This document shows, one piece after another, positions 51,301-59,349 of a DNA stretch of 64,000 nucleotides. Positions within the stretch are counted from its first letter, which is position 1; the number at the start of each line of letters is the position of its first letter. A model generated the notes under the pieces. That model searched no databases and was not told the DNA's origin. It saw only the letters and a program-made list of their open reading frames with translations. The DNA is from Gelidibacter algens (GTDB lineage Bacteria > Bacteroidota > Bacteroidia > Flavobacteriales > Flavobacteriaceae), in contig NZ_LZRN01000015.1 of the NCBI RefSeq assembly GCF_001678675.1, positions 24,126-88,125 on the forward strand. The letters run 5' to 3'. Position numbers and translations under genes: made by a program.

Positions 51301-51581
51301 TGTTGAATTGCCACAGCACCAACTGATGCGGTGACTTCTTTGTCAAAAATAGGATCCCATTTAATTCCTCCTGACGTTGATTTCCAAAGGCCTCCTGAAG
51401 CCGTTCCTACGTACATAATATCTGGATTGGAATGTACGGCGTCAATAGCCGTTACACGTCCAGACATACCACCTGGGCCAATATTACGAGGCTTCATACT
51501 TTTTAGTAAATCGAGAGAAAATTCTTGAGCAAAAAGAGAACATGATGCAAAGAGCATCAAAAAGAAAAGTGTTTTTTTCAT
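48297..51581 (-). CDS. Secreted VPS10/sortilin-like BNR-repeat propeller protein
   Basis: A 1094-residue protein with a signal peptide (FASCSLFAQ, residue 19). About residues 30-740 are repeated BNR/sortilin blades with the pattern SxDGGxTW (STSGGIKWD, SLDGGKSWQ, TTDGGDTWN, THDGGKTWK, SEDGGFKWK, STDKGETWS, TQNGGQNWT). A C-terminal Ig-like part (YDADRLIRTLEQ...GVIVKPGDYRAVITFGD) and a helical tail follow. Such glycosyl-hydrolase-like propellers are common in marine Bacteroidota; the substrate is unknown. Co-transcribed with the S9 peptidase. Confidence 0.88.
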   Translation of the reverse strand: MKKTLFFLMLFASCSLFAQEFSLDLLKSMKPRNIGPGGMSGRVTAIDAVHSNPDIMYVGTASGGLWKSTSGGIKWDPIFDKEVTASVGAVAIQQSNPSVIWVGTGEGNPRNSLNGGYGIYRSLDGGKSWQLKGLEKTRHIHRIIIDPTNPNVIYVAAIGSPWGEHPERGVFKTTDGGDTWNKILFANNKTGAADLVMDPTNPNKLIAALWEHKREPWFFNSGGEGSGLHMTHDGGKTWKKLTDKDGLPKGDLGRIGIAIAPNKPNIVYALVEAEKNALYKSEDGGFKWKMINDKNDIGDRPFYYSEIYVDPQNENRVYSVFTYINVSQDGGKNFDQLMPAYGVDNGVHPDHHAWWIHPKNGQFMIDGNDGGLNITKDGGKSWRFIGNLPVAQFYHISVDNEFPYNVYGGMQDNGSWRGPAYVWRDQGIRNSYWQEISFGDGFDVVPDKDDSRYGWSMSQQGYVTRYDWQTGNNYIVRPTHPEADTELRFNWNSAINMDPFDNSTIYFGSQFVHKSTDKGETWSIISPDLTTNDPEKLKQSESGGITMDATGAENHCTILVIEPSPVEQNMLWAGTDDGRVHITQNGGQNWTDVTKNIKGLPAGSWIPQIKASNKNKGEALLVANDYRRFNFAPYAYRTKDYGKTWTRIIDETDVISYTLSIVEDLEEPNLMFLGTDDGLYISIDAGTEWTKWTEGFPTVSVKDLVIHPREHDLIIGTFGRAAWVMDDIRPLRELAKNKQLVNQKLELFTPPIAYQAAYQQPTGSRFGADAMYQGENKPSGVQLSYYVKIDPKKDTINTDIKPKDILEKSQKPKTENLNPSDEDFPEEEIVESENDTLQKVKDVKWDTLTMHIYDADRLIRTLEQKAPDSSGVYKWSWYMDEAGVDRPSKSTTKRKSEPSGVIVKPGDYRAVITFGDHTSEEIITVKSDPRLDISAKNTDDVYAASKELEQLQKTAADAVAQLVESKTVAENFEKNLNALDKTKYKAEIKSSKDIIKDLDSLIARYLGKEDKRQGITRNPEITVMQRIGIANGYVQSRQNGITSTETTLIKHAKNELQSALEKTNTFFEKDWQIYQTRIESLQASPFKPIKTFKL

Positions 51582-51692
51582 TAAGAGTTGGTTTTAGTCG
51601 ATCTAAATATAATCAAAACTTATGATTCGATACTTAAAATAGATGTTAATGCCTTACTTCATGAATTGAAAAAGCCGTAATTTTATGCAGCT

Positions 51693-52821
51693 ATGAAAAA
51701 CAAAAAATACTTTAAAAAAGGGCTTCGTCTTCAAAACTTACGAAGCGCCTTTTCAATCTCCTTTTGATAAACTTTTCGAAATTTTCAAGGAATTAATCAC
51801 GCATACTTCGGGCGATTTTGATGAAGCTATCGATTGGTTAAGAGAGCTTGACAAAGAGTATAAATTGACCACTGCAGAATACACTGTTGACGATTTTATT
51901 GAAGACCTTAAGAAAAAGGGCTATATCAAAGAAGAAATTGATACCGATGGCAATGGAGGAATGGCCATTACTGCCAAAACAGAGAGAGCCATACGCCAGC
52001 AAGCGCTTGATCAAATTTTTGGAAACATCAAACGCAGCGGCCAAGGCAATCATAAAAGTAAAAGTCCGGGAACTGGCGATGAGCACACCGGCGATTTTAG
52101 AGACTACCAATTTGGAGATGCCTTGGACAAGGTTTCTGTAACCGAAAGTTTAAAAAATGCACAGATCAACCATGGGATTGGCGATTTTAAACTTTCTGAA
52201 GAAGATTTGGTGGTTGAGGAAACACTACACAAATCGCAAATGAGTACGGTGTTGATGATTGATATCAGTCATAGTATGATTTTATACGGAGAAGACCGTA
52301 TTACTCCTGCAAAAAAAGTAGCGATGGCTTTGGCCGAATTGATTACCACACGCTATCCAAAAGACACCTTGGATATTTTGGTATTTGGCAACGATGCATG
52401 GCAGATAGAAATTAAGGATTTGCCTTATTTAAAAGTGGGACCATACCATACCAATACCGTGGCCGGTTTACAATTGGCCATGGATTTACTGCGACGAAAG
52501 CGAAACACCAACAAGCAAATTTTTATGATTACTGATGGGAAACCGAGCTGTCTAAGACTTCCGGATGGGCAGTATTACAAGGACAGTGCGGGTCTTAATC
52601 CATATATCACTAATAAATGTTATGACATGGCCCAACAAGCCAGAAGATTGCACATCCCCATTACTACATTCATGATTGCCCAAGATCAGTATTTGATGCA
52701 GTTTGTGAGAGAGTTCACAAAAGCCAATCAAGGAAAAGCGTTTTACACCGGATTAAAAGGTTTGGGTGAGATGATTTTTGAGGATTATGAGACCAATAGG
52801 AAGAAACGGATTAGGGGGTAG
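51693..52821 (+). pseudogene. VWA-domain protein (MoxR partner), frameshifted at its N-terminus
   Basis: From ATG 51693 the frame reads MKNKKYFKK and breaks at the A6-G3 run (51715-51723). One base fewer gives GFVFKTYEAPFQSPFDKLFE, joined to the long frame with GDFDEAIDWLRELDKEYKLTT and the VWA domain. The metal-binding MIDAS motif is MIDISHSM, with MITDGKPS later. The restored length is 375 residues, as usual for this family. It pairs with the AAA ATPase encoded 123 nt downstream. An in-frame start at 51865 would lose the conserved N-terminal domain. Confidence 0.85.
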
Positions 52822-52944
52822 AGGCCCCACCCAGCCTCCCCGAAGGGGAGGAGCGAATTCGGAAAAATACACTAGATACTATAATTATAAATTAAATACC
52901 CCATAACAGTTCCCTCTTCTTTGGAGAGGGCTAGGGAAAGGACT
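52822..52944 (+). repeat. Intergenic leader repeat, copy 1
   Basis: The segment has a hairpin cctcccc/ggggagg near its left end, an AT-rich middle with taaattaaataccc, a second hairpin (ccctcttctttggagaggg) and gctagggaaaggact directly before the ATG at 52945. Two relatives with the same order occur before the acyl-CoA dehydrogenase and thiolase genes, each ending at the start codon. Confidence 0.75.
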
Positions 52945-54405
52945 ATGAGAGACATTAAAACAATAGGCGAATTAAAAAAGGCAGCATATCAGTCAAAATC
53001 CATCAAAGATGAATTACGCGATAATCTGATCCAAAAAATTAAGAATAAAGAAACAACCTTTGAAGGCGTTCATGGGTATGAAAACACAGTGATACCAGAA
53101 ATGGAACGCGCCATTTTATCACGACACAACATCAATCTATTGGGATTGCGCGGACAAGCAAAAACCCGATTGGCACGACTGATGTTGAATCTTCTGGATG
53201 AATATATTCCGGTAGTGGAAGGGTCAGAAATTAATGATGATCCACTAAATCCAATTTCAAGATATGCCAAGGAATTAATAAAGGAAAAAGGTGATGATAC
53301 TCCTATTTATTGGCTTCATAGAAGTGAGCGTTTTGCTGAAAAATTAGCAACGCCAGATGTTACCGTGGCTGACCTTATTGGGGATGTCGATCCGATAAAG
53401 GCGGCAAACCTAAAACTGAGTTATGCTGATGATCGCGTCATCCATTATGGAATGATTCCGCGGGCCAACCGTTGTATTTTTGTCATCAATGAGCTTCCAG
53501 ATTTACAAGCACGGATTCAGGTGGCATTGTTTAATATTTTGCAGGAGGGCGATATTCAAATTAGAGGTTTTAAACTAAGATTGCCATTGGATATCCAGTT
53601 TTTATTTACTGCAAATCCCGAAGATTATACCAACAGAGGAAGTATTGTGACCCCGTTAAAAGATAGAATTGGATCTCAGATCCTGACCCATTATCCTGTA
53701 GATATTGAAACTGCACGCTTGATTACGGAACAAGAGGCGCGGGTAGTGGAAGGCCAAAAAGAATCGGTTATGGTTCCTGATTTGGCAAGAGATTTATTGG
53801 AGCAAATTGTTTTTGAAGCACGAGAAAGCGATTATATTGATTCCAAGAGTGGTGTGAGTGCGCGTTTGAGCATCACCGCGTTGGAAAATTTATTGAGTAC
53901 CGCTGAGCGTCGTGCGTTAAAAGCAGGCGATGACAAAACGATGGTGCGCTTAAGTGATTTTGTAGGCATTATCCCGTCAATTACGGGAAAAGTAGAATTG
54001 GTGTATGAGGGAGAGCAAGAAGGTGCTGCAGTTGTAGCTTATAATTTAATTGGTGAAGGCGTTAAAAGTCTGTTTGAAGAGTTTTTTCCTAAAATTGAAA
54101 AGCTTAAAAAGGATGATGCCGAAACACCTTATGACGAAATCATTTCTTGGTTTTTTAATCAAAAGGAAGGGTTTGAACTTCTTGATGATCTAAGGGATAA
54201 AGAATATAAAGAGTTGTTGGATGCCATTACACCCTTAGATGACTTGTTGGGCGAGCATCAACCTAATCTGTCCAAAGAAGAAAGCTATTTCGTGAAGGAA
54301 TTTGTGTTGTGGGCTTTGGTGGAATTTAAACAATTAAACAAGTTCCGTTTTTCTGAAGGCACCCAATTTAAAGATCCTTATGGCAGTTTTATTAGCGGGT
54401 TGTAA
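52945..54405 (+). CDS. MoxR/magnesium-chelatase-like AAA+ ATPase
   Basis: Start chosen at ATG 52945 (MRDIKTIGELKKA); the frame extends 8 codons into the repeat. The 486-residue ATPase has a Walker-A-like LLGLRGQAKTRLARL (with Ala-Lys-Thr), ANRCIFVINELPDLQ as the Walker B region, and the sensor segment FLFTANPEDYTNRGS. Proteins like this work with VWA partners in MoxR-type chaperone or insertion complexes; the upstream gene supplies that partner. The substrate is unknown. Confidence 0.88.
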   Translation: MRDIKTIGELKKAAYQSKSIKDELRDNLIQKIKNKETTFEGVHGYENTVIPEMERAILSRHNINLLGLRGQAKTRLARLMLNLLDEYIPVVEGSEINDDPLNPISRYAKELIKEKGDDTPIYWLHRSERFAEKLATPDVTVADLIGDVDPIKAANLKLSYADDRVIHYGMIPRANRCIFVINELPDLQARIQVALFNILQEGDIQIRGFKLRLPLDIQFLFTANPEDYTNRGSIVTPLKDRIGSQILTHYPVDIETARLITEQEARVVEGQKESVMVPDLARDLLEQIVFEARESDYIDSKSGVSARLSITALENLLSTAERRALKAGDDKTMVRLSDFVGIIPSITGKVELVYEGEQEGAAVVAYNLIGEGVKSLFEEFFPKIEKLKKDDAETPYDEIISWFFNQKEGFELLDDLRDKEYKELLDAITPLDDLLGEHQPNLSKEESYFVKEFVLWALVEFKQLNKFRFSEGTQFKDPYGSFISGL

Positions 54406-54509
54406 GCCTAGTTATTTGGATTAGAGTCAATGATGTACGCTTTTGGATCAAATTGTTGTAGTGATTTCATCTATATTTATAAAGTATCAACTTTTAAAAT
54501 AAAACTATT

Positions 54510-54659
54510 ATGAAGACAGATAAAAACGAACAAATGCCGGACAGACAAAGTAAGAAAGAGCACGCCATTAATATTAAGGAAAAGGCCTCTGACGGAAAAG
54601 AAATTAACCCACAGGTGAAACAAAAACAGGAAAAGCATCAGCCACGTGACAATGCATAA
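54510..54659 (+). CDS. Small charged protein (49 residues)
   Basis: ATG 54510 opens a 49-codon frame starting MKTDKNEQMPDRQSKKEHAI and ending RDNA. It is very rich in Lys, Glu, Gln and Asp, with no hydrophobic segment, so it is soluble and probably disordered. Codon use looks like that of its neighbours. It lies 15 nt before another small gene and both precede one terminator. Function unknown. Confidence 0.6.
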   Translation: MKTDKNEQMPDRQSKKEHAINIKEKASDGKEINPQVKQKQEKHQPRDNA

Positions 54660-54674
54660 CATTAAAAAGAAATT

Positions 54675-54821
54675 ATGACAGCAGCAACTATAATAGGAAT
54701 GGCGAACTTTTTCGTCAAGAGTAGAAAGGCCAGCATGGTTTTAATAGGTATGCAATTGGTCTATTTAGCATACAAATACCAAAAAGAAAAGAATTCCCAG
54801 CCGAAGGAGATTGATGGTTAA
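54675..54821 (+). CDS. Small membrane-associated protein (48 residues)
   Basis: ATG 54675 opens MTAATIIGMANFFVKSRKAS, then a hydrophobic stretch (MVLIGMQLVYLAYKY) and a charged tail (QKEKNSQPKEIDG). The hydrophobic-then-charged pattern and its place between a small gene and a terminator support translation. Function unknown. Confidence 0.55.
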   Translation: MTAATIIGMANFFVKSRKASMVLIGMQLVYLAYKYQKEKNSQPKEIDG

Positions 54822-54862
54822 ATGGGAGATCAATTTCATAAAACAGATTAATCGAACACTAA

Positions 54863-54898
54863 AACTCAGTATTTAAATATGCTGGGTTTTCTTTTTTT
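54863..54898 (+). terminator. Terminator after the two small genes
   Basis: The stem aactcagtat (54863-54872) pairs with atgctgggtt (54879-54888) using two G-U pairs and is followed by tttctttttt. The wobble pairs fit plus-strand RNA. Confidence 0.8.
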
Positions 54899-54948
54899 AG
54901 AAGAAGTCGTTCTTTCTGTTATCCTTTGTGAAACTGTACACACAATCT

Positions 54949-55551
54949 TTATGATGCATCAGTTCCTGAAGTCTTTAATTTTTTCATTTTTCTTGGCCTT
55001 AACCATAATATAAATCCGCTAAAAGATAGAAATAACAAGCCCAAAGAAGTGAATGTAGAATACACCAACTTTGAAGTTGAAGAACTGTTGCTGAATACAA
55101 AATCGATGATGGAACCATCATGGATCATCTCAACAACATCGGCCGTTCTATTTTTTTCTGAAACGATAGCGCCTGTGTAACAATCAATTTGGAGCTCTGT
55201 AAAATGTTGCTCAAATCTAACCTTGGCTATTCCTTTATTTGGCCTGTAATCAATGCGGTTAATTTCTGAAGAGAGATTTTGGGATTCAATATAAGAGACG
55301 GCCTTGTCATGTATGGTCTGCAAAGAAATCAATGACCTATTTTCTGCAGCAACTTTTGCACTGGAAGGTTTTAATTGAAGCTCATCCTTCCATGTTAATA
55401 AAAGTCCGGTTACGCCCACTATAAACATAAAAAACACCAAAATAATAGCAATCCATCGGTGTGTTTTTCTATACCACCGTGTGGATTTTGCCAATTTGCT
55501 AAGACGCTGTTTCAATGGAAGATTATTAGGGATAGAGGCAAAATTATACAA
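54949..55551 (-). CDS. PepSY-associated membrane protein
   Basis: A 200-residue protein with one helix after the basic segment RWYRKTHRWI (AIILVFFMFIVGVTGLLLTW) and a PepSY-like periplasmic domain (LISLQTIHDKAVSYIES, GIAKVRFEQHFTELQIDCYTG). A second helix near the end (STFTSLGLLFLSFSGFILWL) is followed by a basic tail. The W-K-x-H-R-W motif and the two helices match PepSY_TM proteins often linked to iron reduction or uptake. It appears monocistronic. Confidence 0.82.
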   Translation of the reverse strand: MYNFASIPNNLPLKQRLSKLAKSTRWYRKTHRWIAIILVFFMFIVGVTGLLLTWKDELQLKPSSAKVAAENRSLISLQTIHDKAVSYIESQNLSSEINRIDYRPNKGIAKVRFEQHFTELQIDCYTGAIVSEKNRTADVVEMIHDGSIIDFVFSNSSSTSKLVYSTFTSLGLLFLSFSGFILWLRPRKMKKLKTSGTDAS

Positions 55552-55614
55552 AAAGGATTATAATCTTCTTAAAGAATTGTTAACGGATTTTCAAGTTGTA
55601 ATAGGATGCAAGCA

Positions 55615-57237
55615 TTATAATTTTTTAGAATAGACGTAAAAATCAGGATCAATTTGCAAAGTGCTCGCATTTGTTTCCATTGTAGACCAAGTCGCTTTAG
55701 GTGATAGCCATTGTTCTGTCCCGTCAATTAATATTTGGATAGGCATTTTGAAGTCTGCAACTGTTTGGGTCCAGCGGTATCTTAATTGCTTGTCTTTTAG
55801 TTCATATTCCAAGGTCGGAATTCGGGTATCTCTCAAGTATTGATTAAAAAAAGCATTCAAATCAATTCCCGACATCTCAGAAATATAATTTTCAATTTGT
55901 TCTGTCGTCACGGTTTGATGGTAAAATGTCTCGTTGAGTCCTCTCAAAATCTGGCGCCACTTTTCATCGTCATCAATCCATTGTCTTAAGGTGTGCAACA
56001 TATTGGCACCCTTGTAATACATGTCTCCAGAACCTTCTTGATTAACGCCATACGTACCGATAATTGGCGACGTATTACCAATACTTTGTCGGGTGCCTAT
56101 CACATACGCTGCGGCGGCATCCTTACCATAAAAATAATCTAAAAATAAACCTTCGGAATAGGCCGTAAAACTCTCGTGGATCCACATGTCCGCAATATCC
56201 TTATAGGTGATGTTGTTGGCGAACCATTCATGACCAGATTCGTGGATGATGATAAAATCAAATTTTAAACCCCATCCTGTTCCTGATAAATCACGACCTA
56301 AATAGCCATTTTTATACTGATTGCCATAAGTAACTGAACTCTGGTGCTCCATGCCCAAATAAGGTACTTCCACCAATTTATAGCCATCTTCATAAAATGG
56401 ATAGGGACCAAACCAATGCTCAAAAGCTTCCATCATTTTTGGTGCATCCTTAAATTGTATTTTTGCTTTTTCCAGATTATTTTTTAAGACATAATAATCC
56501 ATTTTCAACGGACCTTTTTCACCGTTATAGTCTTCATTAAAATGAACATAATCTCCAATATTGACATTAACACCATAGTTATTGATCGGGTTATTGACAA
56601 ACCAATTATAAGTTTTGGTGTCATTAGTATTGGTTTCAATGCTGCGCAATTGTCCGTTGGAGACATTCATCAAATCTTTTGGGACAGTGACACTAATGAG
56701 CATGCTGTCCACTTCATCATACATATGGTCTTTATTGGGCCACCACACACTTGCGCCAAGTCCTTGACATGATGTGGCCACAAAGTCGTTGCCATTATCA
56801 TCCTTTTTCCAAGAAAATCCACCATCCCAAGGTGCTCTTACCGCTTCTTTGGGTTGGCCTTCATAATAAACGTCTATACTTTGGTGGCTTCCAATTTTTT
56901 GGTCGCTTTTTAAGGTGATAAAATGTGCATTCCCGTCATGCCTCACGTTGAGGGTTTCTCCATTTTGAGTGACCTTCGTGATATGTAATGGCGGTTGTAA
57001 ATCAATTTGAAGAACGGCATTGGATTCTAAAACTTTATAGTTTATCGTGTTTTTGCCTTTTATAGATTTAGTTGACGGATCAACTGATACATCCAAATGG
57101 TAATAGGTCAAATCCCACCAAGCACGTTCAGGGGTTATGGAACCTCTTAAAGTATCCTGTTTTGTAAATACTTGCTCTTGTGCTTGAAAGGTTTGTGAAG
57201 CAACTAAAATTAAAAGAATGAAAAAGCACTTGTACAT
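55615..57237 (-). CDS. M1-family metallopeptidase (aminopeptidase N-like)
   Basis: A 540-residue exported protein (signal peptide to TFQAQ, residue 19). The N-terminal beta domain contains LTYYHLDVSVDPSTKSIKG. The catalytic domain has the exopeptidase-loop variant YLGMEHQS, the zinc motif HESGHEWF and the third zinc ligand in WIHESFTAYSEGLF. The C-terminal helical domain of larger M1 enzymes is missing, as in many Bacteroidota forms. It is co-directed with an M28 peptidase 9 nt upstream. Confidence 0.92.
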   Translation of the reverse strand: MYKCFFILLILVASQTFQAQEQVFTKQDTLRGSITPERAWWDLTYYHLDVSVDPSTKSIKGKNTINYKVLESNAVLQIDLQPPLHITKVTQNGETLNVRHDGNAHFITLKSDQKIGSHQSIDVYYEGQPKEAVRAPWDGGFSWKKDDNGNDFVATSCQGLGASVWWPNKDHMYDEVDSMLISVTVPKDLMNVSNGQLRSIETNTNDTKTYNWFVNNPINNYGVNVNIGDYVHFNEDYNGEKGPLKMDYYVLKNNLEKAKIQFKDAPKMMEAFEHWFGPYPFYEDGYKLVEVPYLGMEHQSSVTYGNQYKNGYLGRDLSGTGWGLKFDFIIIHESGHEWFANNITYKDIADMWIHESFTAYSEGLFLDYFYGKDAAAAYVIGTRQSIGNTSPIIGTYGVNQEGSGDMYYKGANMLHTLRQWIDDDEKWRQILRGLNETFYHQTVTTEQIENYISEMSGIDLNAFFNQYLRDTRIPTLEYELKDKQLRYRWTQTVADFKMPIQILIDGTEQWLSPKATWSTMETNASTLQIDPDFYVYSKKL

Positions 57238-57246
57238 AGGGATAGT

Positions 57247-58581
57247 TTAATTTCTTATAATCGAGTTTGGAAAAACCACCACACTCTCATGACCATCTTT
57301 TCCTACAGAAGCAACGCCGAAATAGGAATTGTCGATAACGATGCCGTCTAAGGTAAATTCGTCAGTATCGCCAACATATCTGGAATGGTCCCAAGTTGGA
57401 GACGTGGTATCTCTCCAATAAATTTTATATCCTGTGGCACCATCAACTTTATCCCATTTTAATTTCGCAGAGGCCTCAACGATGCCACCGATAGCAACGC
57501 TTTTTGGCGCAGGAGGGGCAGAAGCTAAACTAGCCATATTGATGGCATTAACGGCCGTTAATTTGGCAGCGTACGGGAAATTGACATGTTCAAAAGTGTC
57601 TCCATAAGTGATGCCGTTTTCTGTACGGATATCTTGATGTTGCTGGGTATAGTTTTCATGGGCTTCCATGATCCGGATGCCGGCAAAACCCAAATCATTG
57701 AACGGACGGTGATGACCTCCTCGACCAAAGCGGTCCAATCTGTATACCATCATCGGATTCATTTCTGGCATATAGGTTTGCGTTGTTTTGTGGACATAAC
57801 GCGCCAATTGACGTGAAATGCCATCTACTTCACCGCCATAAAAACGACGCATTTGGCGTTCGCGTTCAGTTTCTGTTGGTGGAACAGGTTCGGAAAAAAT
57901 CCGAAAGGTCCTATTGTCAATCACGCCATCAACACCTTCAATATTGCCAATCATATCGTTATTCAAAATACCGATAATGTCCCATCCTTTTTCCTTAGCA
58001 TAAGCGGCTAGTCCGCCACCACCAAAAAGTCCCTGTTCTTCGCCAGAGAGTCCAACATAAACAATGCTGCTTTCAAATTTGTATTTTGATAACACACGGG
58101 CGGCTTCAATAGCTCCCGCCATTCCTGAGGCATTGTCGTTGGCACCTGGCGCATCTGAAGTAAAATCCATGGTGTCACTGCCTCGGGAATCAATATCCCC
58201 ACTCATAATAATATAACGGTTTGGATATTTTGTGCCTTTCTGAATGGCCACTACATTAACGATCCAGGCATCGTGTGGCACCCGATTGTTGCCTTCTTTG
58301 GTCACAAAATCCTTTTGATAAAAAACGTTCATGCAATTGTTGCAATCTTTTGAAATGGTTTCAAATTCTTGCTTGATCCAGCGTCTGGCAGCGCCAATAC
58401 CGCGTGTTTGGGAAACGGTATCACTAAAGGTATTACGTGTGCCAAAATCAACAAGGGTTTTTACATCTTTCTTGATTCTGTCAGCAGAAACGTTGTCAAT
58501 AATATCATAGATTTTTTGATCTGTTTGTGCAGAAGTAAAATTAAATGCGATCAAAAGCGCAAGCGTCATCAAATAATTCAT
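57247..58581 (-). CDS. M28-family peptidase with C-terminal fibronectin-type domain
   Basis: A 444-residue exported protein (signal peptide to FTSAQ, residue 19). The zinc peptidase core shows MSGDIDSRGSD, GANDNASGMAG, GLSGEEQGLFGG (catalytic Glu), NNDMIGN and a final ligand region near MEAHENYTQQHQD. From about residue 355 a fibronectin type III-like domain follows (ASAKLKWDKVDGATGYKIYW). It probably acts as an aminopeptidase on protein fragments. It lies in a run of minus-strand secreted proteins. Confidence 0.92.
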   Translation of the reverse strand: MNYLMTLALLIAFNFTSAQTDQKIYDIIDNVSADRIKKDVKTLVDFGTRNTFSDTVSQTRGIGAARRWIKQEFETISKDCNNCMNVFYQKDFVTKEGNNRVPHDAWIVNVVAIQKGTKYPNRYIIMSGDIDSRGSDTMDFTSDAPGANDNASGMAGAIEAARVLSKYKFESSIVYVGLSGEEQGLFGGGGLAAYAKEKGWDIIGILNNDMIGNIEGVDGVIDNRTFRIFSEPVPPTETERERQMRRFYGGEVDGISRQLARYVHKTTQTYMPEMNPMMVYRLDRFGRGGHHRPFNDLGFAGIRIMEAHENYTQQHQDIRTENGITYGDTFEHVNFPYAAKLTAVNAINMASLASAPPAPKSVAIGGIVEASAKLKWDKVDGATGYKIYWRDTTSPTWDHSRYVGDTDEFTLDGIVIDNSYFGVASVGKDGHESVVVFPNSIIRN

Positions 58582-58593
58582 GTGGTATGGATT

Positions 58594-59349
58594 TTAATTT
58601 TTTAATTGAATGGTTCCAAAAATGCTGGCATCTATCCAGCCTCTGTTTTTATCTTCGCCGTCTACAGCGATAGATCCGATAAAGTTTTCACGTTCTATGC
58701 TGCCATCATTATCGCAATAGGCAATGGCGAAACCAATTTTTTTGCCTTCAGATAATTTTACGGGACTATTTTCTTCGTTCTCTTTATAGCTGTCATCATA
58801 AAGCGAAATTTGCAATTCCCATAGGGTCGTATTTCCTGTGGTAACGTGTTTTGAGGTGACATGGTGGTTATACAAATGCCCCGTTTTTTTAGGGGACATG
58901 TCTACCACATTCCCATCCAAGGCCACGTGATAGGCAAAGGCATTGTGATTATATTGATGCTCTCCGCCGCTATTATCTTCATCAATAAACACTTCCACAC
59001 AATCATCATCCCACCAAAGTTTTAAAGGATCAGCGTGTTGTTCAAAGAGCGAGTCATCTTTAATTTCAACCAATGCATAAAGCGCGTCCTCAGTCCAAGT
59101 TAATTTATAGGAACCTTCAAAATCTTCAGCAGAATACGTTTCGCCCAACCAAAGTTGATCAATAGAGTAGGATGTGGCTTTTTGCCAGATGCTGTCTGAA
59201 GCTTGTCCATCAATTACGGGTGCTTGTTCTGCTTTTAAGACCTGACGCAATTGGTACTCATTTTTTTGACTTGTTGAAGTGCTATTTCCGGAGTTTTTGC
59301 AACTGGAAGCCCCAATTAAAAGGCATAAGATTGCTATCAACTGTTTCAT
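58594..59349 (-). CDS. CBM9-like sugar-binding lipoprotein
   Basis: A 251-residue lipoprotein (LIGASSCKN, Cys17). The body matches the carbohydrate-binding module family 9-like fold: APVIDGQASDSIWQKATSY, YKLTWTEDALYALVEIKDDS, WWDDDCVEVFIDEDNSGG and ENFIGSIAVDGEDKNRGWIDASIF. It is probably surface or periplasmic, with unknown ligand. It overlaps the next gene upstream by 4 nt. Confidence 0.85.
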   Translation of the reverse strand: MKQLIAILCLLIGASSCKNSGNSTSTSQKNEYQLRQVLKAEQAPVIDGQASDSIWQKATSYSIDQLWLGETYSAEDFEGSYKLTWTEDALYALVEIKDDSLFEQHADPLKLWWDDDCVEVFIDEDNSGGEHQYNHNAFAYHVALDGNVVDMSPKKTGHLYNHHVTSKHVTTGNTTLWELQISLYDDSYKENEENSPVKLSEGKKIGFAIAYCDNDGSIERENFIGSIAVDGEDKNRGWIDASIFGTIQLKN

